Below, piece after piece: positions 13,401 to 24,589 of a DNA stretch of 64,000 nucleotides. The stretch spans positions 84,507-148,506 of the forward strand of contig NW_020312038.1 of assembly GCF_002999335.1 (NCBI RefSeq), in the 5' to 3' direction. The position numbers and the translations under genes are program-made. The notes beneath the pieces are model-generated. The model had not been told where the DNA came from. It saw only the letters and a list, made by a program, of their open reading frames with translations, and searched no databases. This stretch comes from Cyclospora cayetanensis. Taxonomy: Eukaryota; Apicomplexa; Conoidasida; Eucoccidiorida; Eimeriidae. Position 1 is the first letter of the stretch, and every line of letters starts with the position of its first letter.

Positions 13401-13763
13401 ACAAGGCGCATCTCTGCCTATCGATCAAAGTTTTTGGTTCGCAGATGCCTGCTGAAGCCTTCAGCCGGCGTGCAGTTTGTTGGGCAGGCCATGTTTACCG
13501 TTAACCCGGTATTTTTGCGTCGCGCCTTCTGCAGGTATTGAAAGGGGAATAGTGGAATACTCACAGTCATCATACCAATTCCAGAACTCTGTGAAACCCT
13601 CTTTGGCAAGGTACTTTGTGGCTCTGTGGTTGAAATACGGGTCAAAATCGTAAACGGTTGATTCGCCACGTATGGCGGGGAAAAGGCGGATAAAAAGGCA
13701 CATGAGAACGATTTGAAACAGGCAGATAACCTCGAGAGTCGTACTCCATCGCTTCCCAGCCAT
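10434..13763 (-). CDS. STT3: STT3, catalytic subunit of oligosaccharyltransferase
   Basis: This enzyme moves the lipid-linked glycan onto Asn of nascent proteins in the ER. Exon 1 (13763-13565) starts [11 protein letters not shown] and has the first helix and the [14 protein letters not shown] loop. Exon 2 (from 13386) gives [15 protein letters not shown] and most of the membrane domain. Later exons give [19 protein letters not shown] (near 12450), [13 protein letters not shown] (near 12160), [18 protein letters not shown] (near 11400), the catalytic motif WWDYGYQ, then [14 protein letters not shown] (near 11200), [14 protein letters not shown] (near 10810) and [19 protein letters not shown] (near 10450). 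The WWDYG motif is split by a 94-base intron (11330-11237). Reading past 10434 in frame reaches a stop at 10287, or a further exon follows after GTATGT, so the exact C-terminus is open. It is divergent from TRAPPC11 and convergent with the BT1 transporter. Confidence 0.93.
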
Positions 13764-14874
13764 TCGAACCTAAATTCAAGAATAATGCGCCCTTAGTGAA
13801 CTGCGTGAAAAATGCATATATTAGGCGTGTGGCAGCAGTTCTTAGTGAGAAGGGCACCAGAGTTCAATATGCTGAAGTTCCGAACAACCGATGAGCCTGT
13901 AGCAGGATGTGCTCGTATACAAATCCAGGCTCAAACAGCACGCAATCGGGATTTACCTTGCTGACTGCAGAGCTGAGGAAAAGACGGCGCAGAATATATT
14001 CCAGAGACATGCCTCCTGTGGGCAGGCTCGCTGCTTGGAAAGCAGTTTGCGAGTCTGCGGAGCCCGTCGCCATCATCAGGAGAAGCGTGGAAACCTGCGC
14101 GGTGCGTTTTCACTGTGTTTCATGCACAGACACAGGAGTGGTTGCTGGTTCGGGCATGAAGCAAACACATACTGCAGCAAATGCGCATGCCACAACTTGC
14201 GAAGAGCCAAATCGTCGGTTCTATGGTGACTCGTAAATCCAGCTTGGATCGTGTGTGCCTTCTCAGTAGACCTGCGAATATCTCGTTAGCAGCGCCGCGA
14301 TGGAATGGCGCGCTGGGGGGCCTGAAGCGAGAGCAGGTCGGGAGGTTTTACGGCCAGCAGTCCAGATGTTGCTGCATGATCGCACGTACCGGGTGTTCTG
14401 CAGTAGTCGGCGCCGAGACACGAAGCTGCGTGAACATCTCTGCAGGAGATGATGCCCAGCGCTGCCGAGATTGAATTTGTGGGTCACGTCGCACTCATGC
14501 CCGTTCAGGTGCTCCCCCTTCTATAAAGGGCGGGATGAATAAAACGCATCAAAAAAGCCAACAGTTTTCACCGCTTCGGCTTGCAGCCTCCAGGGTGTCG
14601 GTGGTAACGGGGATGGGCAGCCAGATGGTCCACGTACTATTGGGGTGGGCCCCCCACGGGCCCGCCGTATCGAATGTGCGCTGCCCACTGATTGCTAGCC
14701 GTTCACAAGGGAGGATTTATCGATGCAAAATCGCAGTCTCTCTATGTGCTTTTGCGCTTTATGTCGCATTCTTTGCCCCCTCTGCGCGGGAGGGGAGGGT
14801 GCGACGACATAGCATAGCCTACTCCCCGTAGATCATTAAGCTCTGCCCTTCAGTGTGCAGTCTCTTTCTTTCTA
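13764..14874. promoter_or_regulatory. Divergent intergenic region between STT3 and TRAPPC11
   Basis: About 1.1 kb separates the two divergent starts, so both promoters should lie here. Open frames across it on both strands (for example 13907-14236) overlap each other and show no domain; I take them as chance. No individual promoter element is identified. Confidence 0.45.
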
Positions 14875-17634
14875 ATGTTTCCTCTTTCGCCGCCCTCATG
14901 CAGCCCTCTCCCAACTCCTCTGATATGCGTGTGTGCGCCGAAAGGCCTACACACGTTGCTGCGGCAGACCTTAGAACCGGACGCAACGAACATCCGTGGC
15001 GTGCGGCAACGCCTCAGCTACGTCTTCTGCGACGCCAGCGAGGTGCGCTTGTTTGAACGCCGTCGCCTCCGTGTGTGGCCATCCGAGAAGTAGCCCCTAA
15101 TGCCTCAACTATCCAGGGGTGGGCCCTCCCTTGCCTCGACGCCTAAACATGCAAAGGACCATAGGGGGACGGCCTTCTATATGTTGTTTTTTTGCCACTT
15201 TTTGTGGAATTCAGACATGCGAGCACCGAGAAGCACCACTGGACGCCGGGTCTGAGGACACGCCGCAGCATGAGCCGCCAGCACCCTCCACTCTCTCCGT
15301 TGGAGTTTCGCTCCCGTCGGATCCTATGAGCGGTAAAGGCCGTCAAGAAGAACAGACCTGGCCTCGGAATGATCCTCCTCCTGAGCAGGAGAATAAGGCT
15401 GGCACTGCTGATAAGTGCGTCTCCGTGAGAATTCTTTTCCCAGCAGATGCGCCTGGGTCAGTACCAAGACGCGAAAAAGGTTCTCAGCGCAGGAAGGTCG
15501 TGCCCATAGAGCACCTCATGAACAAGGTGAGTGGACGATGCAGGGAGCCTCGTGAATCGCTGTGCAGACACCGCGCAGAAAATTTCGGGAGGAGTGGCAT
15601 CGGGCATCTTCGAGCATGTGTGAAACACGCCTGTGCAGGGCTTTCTCAAGCACAATTGGATGCATCGGATGCGAACAGAGAGACCATCCTGCCTCATTCT
15701 GTGCTTCGATTGGCGACATGTCTACGACGTTGGGGTTCCTAGTTGCTGCGGATGCTGCCGCAAGTTTACCGCTCCAGTATGTTCCGAAGGCGGTCCAACG
15801 CCGCAAGCGTGTGGCTCCGAAGTTGTGAGATGTTGCACTCGCAACGGCTGTCTAAGGCCGTTGGAGCCTCAACAAGAAGACGTCTCCAGTCTAGGAGAAC
15901 ATGGGGATGCAGCACGCACACCAAGAGGAGGCGTCCCTCCCCTTGGTGTGCGCGCTGCATCCAGTGCGGGGAATCCCCCTTCGTCTCTTCAGACTGGCGC
16001 ATCAAAAATGCCTGGCGTCTCTGCCGAGATACGTAGAGGCGCAAAAGGACGCGAAGTTGCCGCTGCCGAGGCGGAAGCTATGGCCACCATCGAGTTCTTC
16101 CGCGAAAAACTCCAGAGACGGATGACAGTCCCCAAGATGGTGAGACGGTCGCTCACAGGAAAGCGAGCATTCGATGCGCTATGAAGAGGCGCCTCTTCAT
16201 CAAGACCGGCAGCCTCATGGCGATGCGCGATGATGCATGATCGTTTCTAGGCACCTATTGGGTCATAGGCGTACTTCTTCCTCTTGCGACTCATAACCGG
16301 CGAGACAGCAGCGAAGGGCATGCGATGTGCGCCTCAGATCGTATTTGTTATACTGCCAGCCGGCATGGAAGATCCGCAGTCTGCGGTGGGCTTCTTGAAA
16401 AAGCTGAATCCAGCAGACATTGCCGCCATTTTCATTACATGCGGCGTTGATGACTTGAAAACTAAGTTGGAGAAGCTCGAGCAGGTGAGAAACCGTGGCG
16501 CTCTACAGTGGGCCACGTCACATTGCTGTATGTTGCTCTCTCAGCCCTCTTTTTGACTCACCTCTAAACTCTTCCATTCCGCCTCACCTCCGCTGCATGC
16601 TGAGCGTAGAAGAAAGCCCCTCCAAGTGTTGTGTGTGTCTCCTGGAGGCCACTACAGGTCTGCTTTGAATGCAGCGGCGAGTACTACGAAAACGAAGCGC
16701 GGAGGTATCGAAAGCAAACGCAAGTGACGTTCAAAGGCGACAGATCCCAAACAAGTGCTTTTCACGTTTACCAGGTGCGTCTTGTCCTCACTGGTGAGCG
16801 CCTTTTTTCGTGCGAGCCGTCTCAGGTGTCTCTTCGCGTGGTGACTGCTTGCTCGCTTGGTGGTGCATGATGGCGGGGAAGATAAATCGATCGATCGATT
16901 GGCGCTTGTGTGCGCACTAAATTTCTGCTTCCTTCAGACCAGAGGCCTTATAAAGGCCGGCTATATGCTGGAGTTTGGCCAGCAACCCCACGCGGCAATG
17001 AAGAACTACATCACCGCTTGGCAGTTCCTCACCGGCTATCCACAGATGGCCCCTGCCCTCGAGCGCATGACTGTCTGCAACCTGATCAGCGTGCGCATGT
17101 ACCCCATGTATTTCAAAGCGAAGGAGCCAGCCAAGGCGGCTCACCATGCACGTGAACATCGTGCAGTCTTGCGAGAAAACCTCCCCGAGTCGCCCCTCCA
17201 GGGATACTTGCTGCCATTGTGGCTAGCACAGCTCCACCAGCTGCTCGCTGAGCTGTGCGAAGACGCCATGCAGGCGGATGCCTCCTCTCTCGACACGCGC
17301 GACGTGTGGCAGCTTGCTGGCTTTCACTATCAAGCTGCTGCTCGGTACCTCCAGCAAGTCAGGATCTGGATCAGAACTGCAAAAACAGCGAACCCGCCAC
17401 CCTCCATGAAAGGCGGTCTGGGAATGCCCTCCGAATGGCTAGGAAGGCCAAACACCCTTCAGGTCAGTATAAAAATAAGTCTAACTGGCTCTTCTTTATT
17501 CGCACACACAGACACATAGACACATAGACAGACACACAGACAGACACATAGACACACAGACACAGACAGACACACATACACACACGCAGACACATAGACA
17601 CAGACAGACACACATAGACACAGACAGACAGACA

Positions 17635-17680
<46 letters not shown>

Positions 17681-20600
17681 CACACACACATAGACACATA
17701 GACACACACACATAGACACATAGACACACACACATAGAAATAGACAGACACACACATACATAGACAGACACACATACCACACGTGCCTTCGAAACCAAGT
17801 AGCAGCGCAAGCAAGCACGCACGGTGTTGGACTGAGCGTGGGCATGCGCGCTGTCATGGAAGCTTGTGCCTTAGTAGTCGTTGGTGCGCATGCTCACTGC
17901 ACAGCATGGGATTGCTGCGTTCACAACCTCTAGTGCACCAGAAGATGAAGCCGCGGCTGCAGCAGCGGCTCAGGAAGAAGTCTTCCTACGCTTCATTTTC
18001 TTCTTTAATGAGGCCCAAGTGCTCACGCATGCAACGCATCTGCTGTCCAAAGCGCACATTGCCTATAAGGTTGGTTTTTACAAGCGACAGCCCAAACCTG
18101 TAGATCCGCGGCCCTTCAAAGCGGCAGCACTCGAGGGTTTGTGTATGTGTATGTGTATATGTATGTGTATGTGTATATGCATGTGTATGTGTTCATGTAT
18201 GTGTATGTGTTCATGCATGTGTATATGTTTGTGTTTGTATATGTGTATATGTATGTGTATATGTATGTGTATATGTATATGTATATGTATATGTGTGTTT
18301 CGAAAGCTCCTGCTGTCTGTGTTTTTGCATGGCTTCTTATTATTATGTGAAGCTAGTGGATTTGGATGTGCTGCGTGTTGCAGCTTGTTGGCGGCTGCCG
18401 CAGCTGTCCGATCTTAGCGTGCGAGCTTGCCGATGCAATGTTCGATGGGCATAGGATGATGACGGCTCGTCAGCTGTACTTCACGCTCGCCACAGCCTTT
18501 GCCTCAAAAGCGCATGGTAATTGCTCCTCGTGGCAGCTTGAAGGTAGGGCTAGTGAGGCGGAGAGTGGGGTAGCGGGTGTGCGATCGCCGCAGCAGCAGC
18601 ACAAGTCTGCACAGGGGTGTCGTGAAGAAGGGCTGGAAAACCAGTGTTTCGTGAGTGCGAGGCTTTCTCCTTCGCATGCGCCAGATGCCGATTACGGCCC
18701 TTCGACCTATCCCGTGGCAGTTGGCTCAAGGCCTTCAGACACCTTCAGCCCACCAGCACTAGACGACTCGCAACTGCCTGTTGAGGGGCGAATACGGCTC
18801 TTGGGACCGACGAAGAATACAGGGTATGGAGGGTTGCGCGCGCAGGCAGGGGCTCGCTCGTTGTTGGCTGCGGCTCGATAGAGTCTTCTGGGGAGTGCAA
18901 GGATCGAGTCGGCTGCAAAAAGTGGAGTATCGGGTCGAATGTATGTAAACGCATGCACGGAGGGCAGCAGGCAGTGGCGTGCGGCGTCATGTGTGTATAT
19001 GCATGCGTGTGGATGTATGCGTGTGGATGTGCAGCTGGTGGCCCTTGTATTGGTATGTGCTCGCGAGACTCACATTGTGCGTCTCGTATTTGTTGTCGGT
19101 TCCTCCAGCGAAATTTCTTTTCGAGGCTGCGCATGTTGACCCCCATTTCAGCTCGGCAGTGGGGGAGTCGGCGTCGAATCCGCCTTCTGGAGAAGAAGGG
19201 CAGCAGTCCCTCCCACCTCCTGGCCCTTCCAAACCTTGCGCCTCCTCCCTCTATACGGGGGCAGTCGTCTCTGCAGGGCCTGTGGCGGATGCGGAGAGCT
19301 GCCGCGTCGCGTTGAAGGCCTCCTTCGAGATGCTCAACATCCTTGCGCTGCGGGAAAACCTTGATGACCCTTGCGGCGCGAAGCGATCGCAAATGGCCGT
19401 GTTTATAGCGCAATTGCTGCCGTTTTTGCGGCCTTTCGAGCAGCCGCAGGGGGGGAGACGGTGGCTTTTTCACGTCAACCTGCATGCAGTGGTGATCTGG
19501 ACGGACTTCAGCTCCGAGTTGCACTTCGGCCTTCCGCTTTCAGGCAGTCGGGGGGAAGAGGAAGCCGCGCAGCGAGAAAGCTCAAGATCCCTCGAAGAGG
19601 CGGCTCAGCAGGCAGGCACGGGGGGGGGGGGGCCAATTGGCAAAGGCCTCCTTATAGGCAGGGTGTGCTTTCAGCATCGCCTCGGATGTACTCTCGTGGT
19701 ACTACGCAATGCCGAGCTGGTAACAACTCGCGGAAACACTGCGGCTTGCCACCTCGAAGCCGTCTCGAGCAGTGCAACTCAAGAAGAGGAAAACCACGCG
19801 TTGGAGAACAGCGCAGAAGGGGCGTTCACTGACGCAGTGGGGGGCCTCACGCTATCCCACGGCGTGCCCTCCTGCTTTGATGTCTATCTGAACAGCCGGG
19901 AAGTGCGAGAAATTAGCGGATCCACTTTGCGTGCAGTGCGCCTTTCTTGGGCGTCATGTCCTTCCGTGTGCTTCCAGCTAGCCACCGTGTGCTCCCTCGA
20001 GAAGGGTTCCTCCTCGTGCCGTCCCCGTGGTGCAGTAGCGGAGGCTTCCTGCGATGGGGTCGTTCCCCGCAGCTGCTGGCCGCCTTCGATCCAACGTGCC
20101 GCGCGATTTCACAACGTGTGCACCCCTTTGCCGCCTCTGTGCGACATAGAACGGCCTGCACTCGCAGAGCCATGTCTGCCATCGCTGCGTCTCTTTAAGG
20201 TGCGTGGCTGTGCCGCGTGGCCGGTGCGTGTAGGATGCATGCAGCCTTCCCTGAAAAAGAAACCCTTTTCCGAAGCCTTCGCGCCTCCTAATTGGCTGCG
20301 CCGTAAGGAACCTTCAAGCCTTCCATGAGCTACCTCCTCGAGTTCTGTGTGTGGGGGTGTGGCGTTGCTTGCGTCTGTCAAATGCCAGAATTCCCTACAG
20401 CTTTCTGTCGGTGCCGGCGCCCTGTCCAAGTACGTGTGGATCGGAGAACTCGCGCCGTTCGCCGTCCAGCTGGCGATACAGCAGAGCTGGACGGCCTTCA
20501 GGTTCAGCATCGGCGTGCAGTGCTCTGCCTTGGCGTCTGGCGGCGATCCCCCAGCTGAAGGATCGTCACTCTTGGAGGACGTGTTTGAGGCATACGTTCT

Positions 20601-23453
20601 GGATGGTGCCACAGCGGCACTCACGGATTCTCAAACTGAAACAAGGCCTCCGCTTGCGGAGGTCTTGTTTCCAGCAGACAAACGTGGCTTGCTCGGCTCT
20701 TCCCGCCTCCTGCGCGTTCCCACTCGCGGAGTAGCCGGCTTGCCTTTTGCTGTGTCAGGCAGTACGGGTGTGAGGCTCGCGAGTGGCTCAGGTGCGTGGC
20801 GGCTCTGATTGTTGTCGTCCTCTGCAGGCCCTGTGTTAAGTGTCTACTGACATCTACACCGCCTGCAGCAGACAGACAGACCAGTCTACTGACATCTACA
20901 CCGCCTGCAGCAGACAGTCCAGTACACGCCTCTTCTGCGTGCAGCAGCTCTGCGGCTGCACCGTATAGAGAGTCCGTTTCGGGGGAGCCGCTGCAGACTT
21001 TTGACTTCACACACTGTGTGGCTGTTTGCGCAGGACAAGAGACAGCGAACTCGGATCGCGAGGCAGCACCGGCATTTCCCCTTGTGTTGGACCTAAGCGA
21101 CCAGCAGTGCAACTTCGTGCATGCGAACGCAGAAGCTGGGAGCAACAACGAGCAGCCCGAAGACGCACTCGCACAGGGAGGGCGCAGGGATGCATCCCGA
21201 GGAGGCAGCAAAGTTTTCTGCATTCCCATGTTGATTCGTCTGCGCCGCGCGGGAACCTTTGAAATTTGCGTCACTGTGGACGTGGCTGCAGACGGCATCA
21301 TTCAGAAACTCACGACACGTAGCGTCGTGGAGTGCCAGCGCAGCGTGGAGGCTTCCTTCACAGCCGTGTCTTTCCCCCTTGTAGAGAAGGGGGGGAGGCC
21401 ACGCGACGCTCGTTGCATCAGCATCACGAATGTTTCAAGCCTTCCGCTGCAGCTAACCAGCGTTGAGCTTCTCGGACTTGCAGAGCACGACATCCGAGCT
21501 CCCACTTCTCCAGGTACGCCTCCTGCAGCGGCCAGCGGCATCTTCTCCCTTAGCTGCTAGCCTTAGCTGCTTGTGTTGCATCTCCTGAGGGCGCCTTTAG
21601 AGGGGGCGCCGTGTGCAGAATATAAAGACTCTCGTTGTCGCTGTGCTTCCTTCGAAAACAAAATGCTGAAACAAACTCAGGCAGCCGTCCATCGGGCTGC
21701 CTCCCGCCGCCGCTACGACTGTCATAGGTGAAGCAGCGCTGCGCCGATCCTTGAAAATCACTGTGCGCCCTTCGCAGCAACATTTACTCAGCGTAGGCTC
21801 GCCTTGACGGCTCCAGAGATGCTGCCTTGCTGCTTGCTGCCAAACGAATCATGGTCGGGACTTGCGGTGGCCCTCGACGCAACTGTTCAACATGCAGTAT
21901 GACGACGTGCTCTTCTTACTCTCAAAATCACGCGCCTCCCCTCTTCTCTTGTCATCCTCTTCCCTTCGCTTCTCCCCCTCCCCCGACCCTCATGATTCTG
22001 CACAGGCTTTGAACGAACGAGAATCTCGCAGTCTTCCGTAGGCTATGTGATCTTTTGCAGGTGCGTTTGAAGTACTCCAGAACACCTGAAGATCTGCCTC
22101 TTCCGTTTCGTTGCCTGGACGGGGGCATCACGGAGAACCTGAGTGTCGTCAGTCTTCCACGAATGCGACTTCCCTGCAGCATCTCCTCTCGCAACAGGTT
22201 CTGCGTAGCGCACGCATGCAAGAGGTGGTGCAAGCGCTCGGGTGTCTGCATACCTATGCATGTATGCATATATGCTTTCGACTGACATGCATGCGTTGGA
22301 CTGAACCTGTTCTGCGCATGAACTGCAGGTGCGACTTCCGGAGATCATCAAATCCGTTTCCCTGCAGTACTTGCAGATCGCTTTGAAGTGTCCCACTACC
22401 GCCTGTGTCGGAGTGCCGTTTGCATTCTCGGCAGCCTTTGAAAATTTGACTCGGGAGGCGATGGTAGGAGACCTGGATTTGTATGCCAGGACGCTGTGAA
22501 GCGGTTGCATACACGCACAGCGTGTATCTCTGTGTATGTGTGTATCTCTGTGTATGTGTGTATCTCTCTCTCTCTCACCTAGAGGGCACAAGGGTTCAGT
22601 TTTTGATAGTTGTATTCCTAGGCAGAATGGTCAATTGCGTCCTCATTGTGCCTCCAACCATAGAAAGGCACAGTCTGCAAGTTTCGCCTCATTTTATCGC
22701 GCTGCTGTCTGGGTGGATACGTATGCATGTGTGAAATTGTCTATCCATATGTGTATATGTATGCATGTGTGTCTATGTATGCGTACATACATATACATAT
22801 GTATGTGTATGACGGCAGGAGCTGGCCGTCTCTCTGTCATACCGTCCTGACGGCGCCCCTTCCAGCGATACCGGTGACTCTGGTGGTCGCAGCTTCGTGT
22901 CACAACTTCCCGACTGCCCCTTTATGATTGGAGGCACAATAAGGACGCAGATTATCATTCTGCCTAGGGATACAACTGTCAAGCATTGGACCCTCGTGCC
23001 CTCTAGGTGCGAGAGAGATAAATATATATATATACCGGCATACATACATACGTACCTACATACGTATATACATACATACATGCATACTTACGTACATACA
23101 TATGCGATACACGGGATACACGCTATGCATGTGGGTGTAAGGACATTGCAAGGGGCATTCTTCGTATGACCATGATCTGAAGGGGTTCTTTCTAGCCTAT
23201 GGCCAGTTGCAGGCAGCGCCTGCACAAAGGCCATCGTGGGATCCTGACGCGCGCGCATGTTTTTGTTTTTTATCGCAGGCCAGGATCTTTCGCGTTGCCG
23301 ACTGTGTTGGTGGAGGGCAAAGTGAAGCCGCTTGGCGTCGAATCGCGGAGGGGTCCGGCAGCAGCAAGCGAGGTCACGAGCGACAACGATGGCCAAGCCC
23401 ACTGGGAGTGCGCGTCAGACTCAGCGCGTGTTGTTGTCTTTTCAAAAACGTGA
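14875..23453 (+). CDS. TRAPPC11: TRAPPC11 homologue (TRAPP complex, foie gras/gryzun family)
   Basis: TRAPPC11 is a subunit of TRAPP complexes in ER-to-Golgi and autophagy trafficking. The first exons join in phase 0: 14875-15042, 15215-15526, 15639-16139, 16338-16484, 16658-16774 and 16938-17462, then 17905-18069 and an exon near 18400-18520. Larger exons follow at about 19110-20200, 20384-20790 and 21034-21518, with small ones to 23453. The N-terminus ([17 protein letters not shown]) and [11 protein letters not shown]...[11 protein letters not shown] match the family start. [19 protein letters not shown] and [19 protein letters not shown] mark the foie gras domain. [17 protein letters not shown] and [19 protein letters not shown] mark the Ig-like gryzun C-terminal region, which ends VVVFSKT. 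The 442-base intron at 17463-17904 and several others carry microsatellites. Exon borders beyond 18 kb are approximate. Confidence 0.8.
17511..17778. repeat. CA/GACACA microsatellite in a TRAPPC11 intron
   Basis: About 270 bases of interrupted (CACA), (GACACA) and (TAGACACA) units lie wholly inside the intron 17463-17904. On the minus strand it gives long stop-free Cys/Val frames, which are translation artefacts of the repeat. Confidence 0.95.
18137..18300. repeat. GTGTAT/ATGTGT microsatellite in a TRAPPC11 intron
   Basis: Interrupted TGTGTA, TATATG and TTCATG units follow the exon that ends near 18069-18135. Long Met/Tyr/Val/Cys frames over it are artefacts of the repeat. Confidence 0.95.
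20842..20917. repeat. Perfect 34-bp direct repeat, 42-base period
   Basis: The same 34 bases (starting GTCTACTGACATC) occur at 20842-20875 and 20884-20917. The 42-base period is 14 codons, so in the open plus frame it duplicates [10 protein letters not shown] in frame. It sits just after a likely acceptor at about 20828, so it is either a recent in-frame duplication in a TRAPPC11 exon or an intronic repeat. Confidence 0.85.
22571..22670 (-). repeat. Inverted, decayed copy of a TRAPPC11 exon
   Basis: These 100 bases are the reverse complement of 22917-23016, which is the TRAPPC11 exon encoding [18 protein letters not shown]. By eye the two copies differ at about 17 of 101 positions. Read on the minus strand the copy gives [18 protein letters not shown], then a TGA where the intact exon has a Trp TGG. 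The donor-side flank (TCTAGGTG and GAGAGAG) is copied too. It lies in the intron upstream of the intact exon. Confidence 0.85.
22719..22811. repeat. ATGTGTATGT microsatellite in a TRAPPC11 intron
   Basis: Interrupted TATGCATGTG, TATGTGTATATG and TACATACATATAC units, intronic, lying between the inverted exon copy and the intact exon. Confidence 0.85.
23025..23106. repeat. TATA/CATACATACG microsatellite in a TRAPPC11 intron
   Basis: TATATATATA followed by interrupted CATACATACGTAC units, directly after the donor of the exon that ends near 23008. Confidence 0.85.
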
Positions 23454-23688
23454 AGCTTGTGGAACGCAGGTTTCGAGCAGTGTGCTTTCCCCCCCCCCAA
23501 CTCCCCCTCGGCTGTCAGGAAGAGCTAGAATATCGTCCGTCCGTCCCTCCCTCTTATCCGTTCATTGCATGGCTTAAGTTTGTGCGGGGGAGGCTCAAGA
23601 CGCGCGCTATCAACGCTTCTTGGTGCGTGAAGGCTCCACATTGCTCGCTCACCGACCCTTCCGCCCTGGTCGAGGATGGGAAAGCCGC

Positions 23689-23746
<58 letters not shown>

Positions 23747-24589
23747 GGCGTGCCGCTACTTACTTGCGTTGACGTGTGTGGGTAGTGTGACTTCACGAGG
23801 TTTAGAAAACCGAATTCTAGTGCACCTGCCTGGCAATCGGCGAGCATCGGAGAGGTATCCAGATTTTCTCTTTTTGCCTCCAGTCAACTAGTGCGGCAAG
23901 GGATATACTCTTCACTGCGCGGCGCCCTGCCCGCCCGCTTGAGGCGCAAGCAACAAACAGCACTCCCTCAAACACTGCCAGTGCTGCTCTGCGCAGCTTC
24001 TCGCATGCATAAGGCTCTAGAAACTGTAGAACTAACTTTCGAGACCCTGCAAACGTAGCGGAGCAGGGTGCACTGCCTGCGCGCGGCGGGCGCCCTACCC
24101 TCCGTGAATTTAAAGGAGCAGAGAAGATGCTTCGTCGTGCTGCAATGCACTCCCTGCGCAAACTAGCTTCCGCAGAAGGCGCGCGAACCTCCTGTGAGGA
24201 CCGCACGTTAAATAGTTACCAGCAGCGAACCCAGCACTCTTTTAACACCTTTGGCAAAGCGTGGCGTAACAGCGGCAGACTACGAACAAGTGGCAACCAG
24301 AAAGCAGAAAAAAGTCATTTTATGGAGGCACAAGTGTCCTCGGTGCGGAACTTGCGAACCTAGCCAGCCGCGTTCCTGCCCTGAGCCAACACATGACAGG
24401 AGGCCACGCGTTACTATTTACATTTTTCGACTTTTCCTGAAAGCGCAAACACTAGCCTTTAGGTTAAAACCGGGGGCGCGAGTACAATGCGGCCCTGGGG
24501 CCCACAGACAGTGTTTTGAGGGTGTGTGTTTCCTTTTACAAAAGGAGTGGTACATACCAAAGTGCATGCGTCGGGGAACCCAACGCATG
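23454..24589. other. Convergent 3' intergenic region
   Basis: About 1.1 kb lies between the stops of TRAPPC11 (+) and the WD40 gene (-). It contains the long AT run at 23690-23745. No other gene is seen. Poly(A) sites of both genes should fall here, but I cannot locate them. Confidence 0.6.
23690..23745. repeat. Pure (TA)n tract, about 28 units
   Basis: An uninterrupted TA dinucleotide run of 56 bases in the 3' intergenic region. It reads as Tyr/Ile frames on both strands, which are artefacts. Confidence 0.98.

Noticed and set aside
13907..14474. Overlapping 60-109 codon frames on both strands between STT3 and TRAPPC11
   Set aside because: They overlap one another in several frames, show no domain, and sit where two divergent promoters are expected.
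17459..17857. Long Cys/Val-rich minus-strand frames over the CA repeat
   Set aside because: They are stop-free only because the repeat unit lacks stops, and they lie inside a TRAPPC11 intron.
18979..19110. N-terminal extension of the 449-codon plus frame (Met/Cys/Val-rich)
   Set aside because: It is GT-repeat-like intron sequence; coding composition starts after the acceptor near 19110.
22560..22680. Plus-strand frame [19 protein letters not shown] taken as a TRAPPC11 exon
   Set aside because: It is the reverse strand of the inverted exon copy; the intact exon at 22845-23008 gives the family sequence in the correct orientation.
23554..23891. Tyr/Ile repeat frames on both strands
   Set aside because: Translation of the TA microsatellite in the 3' intergenic region.
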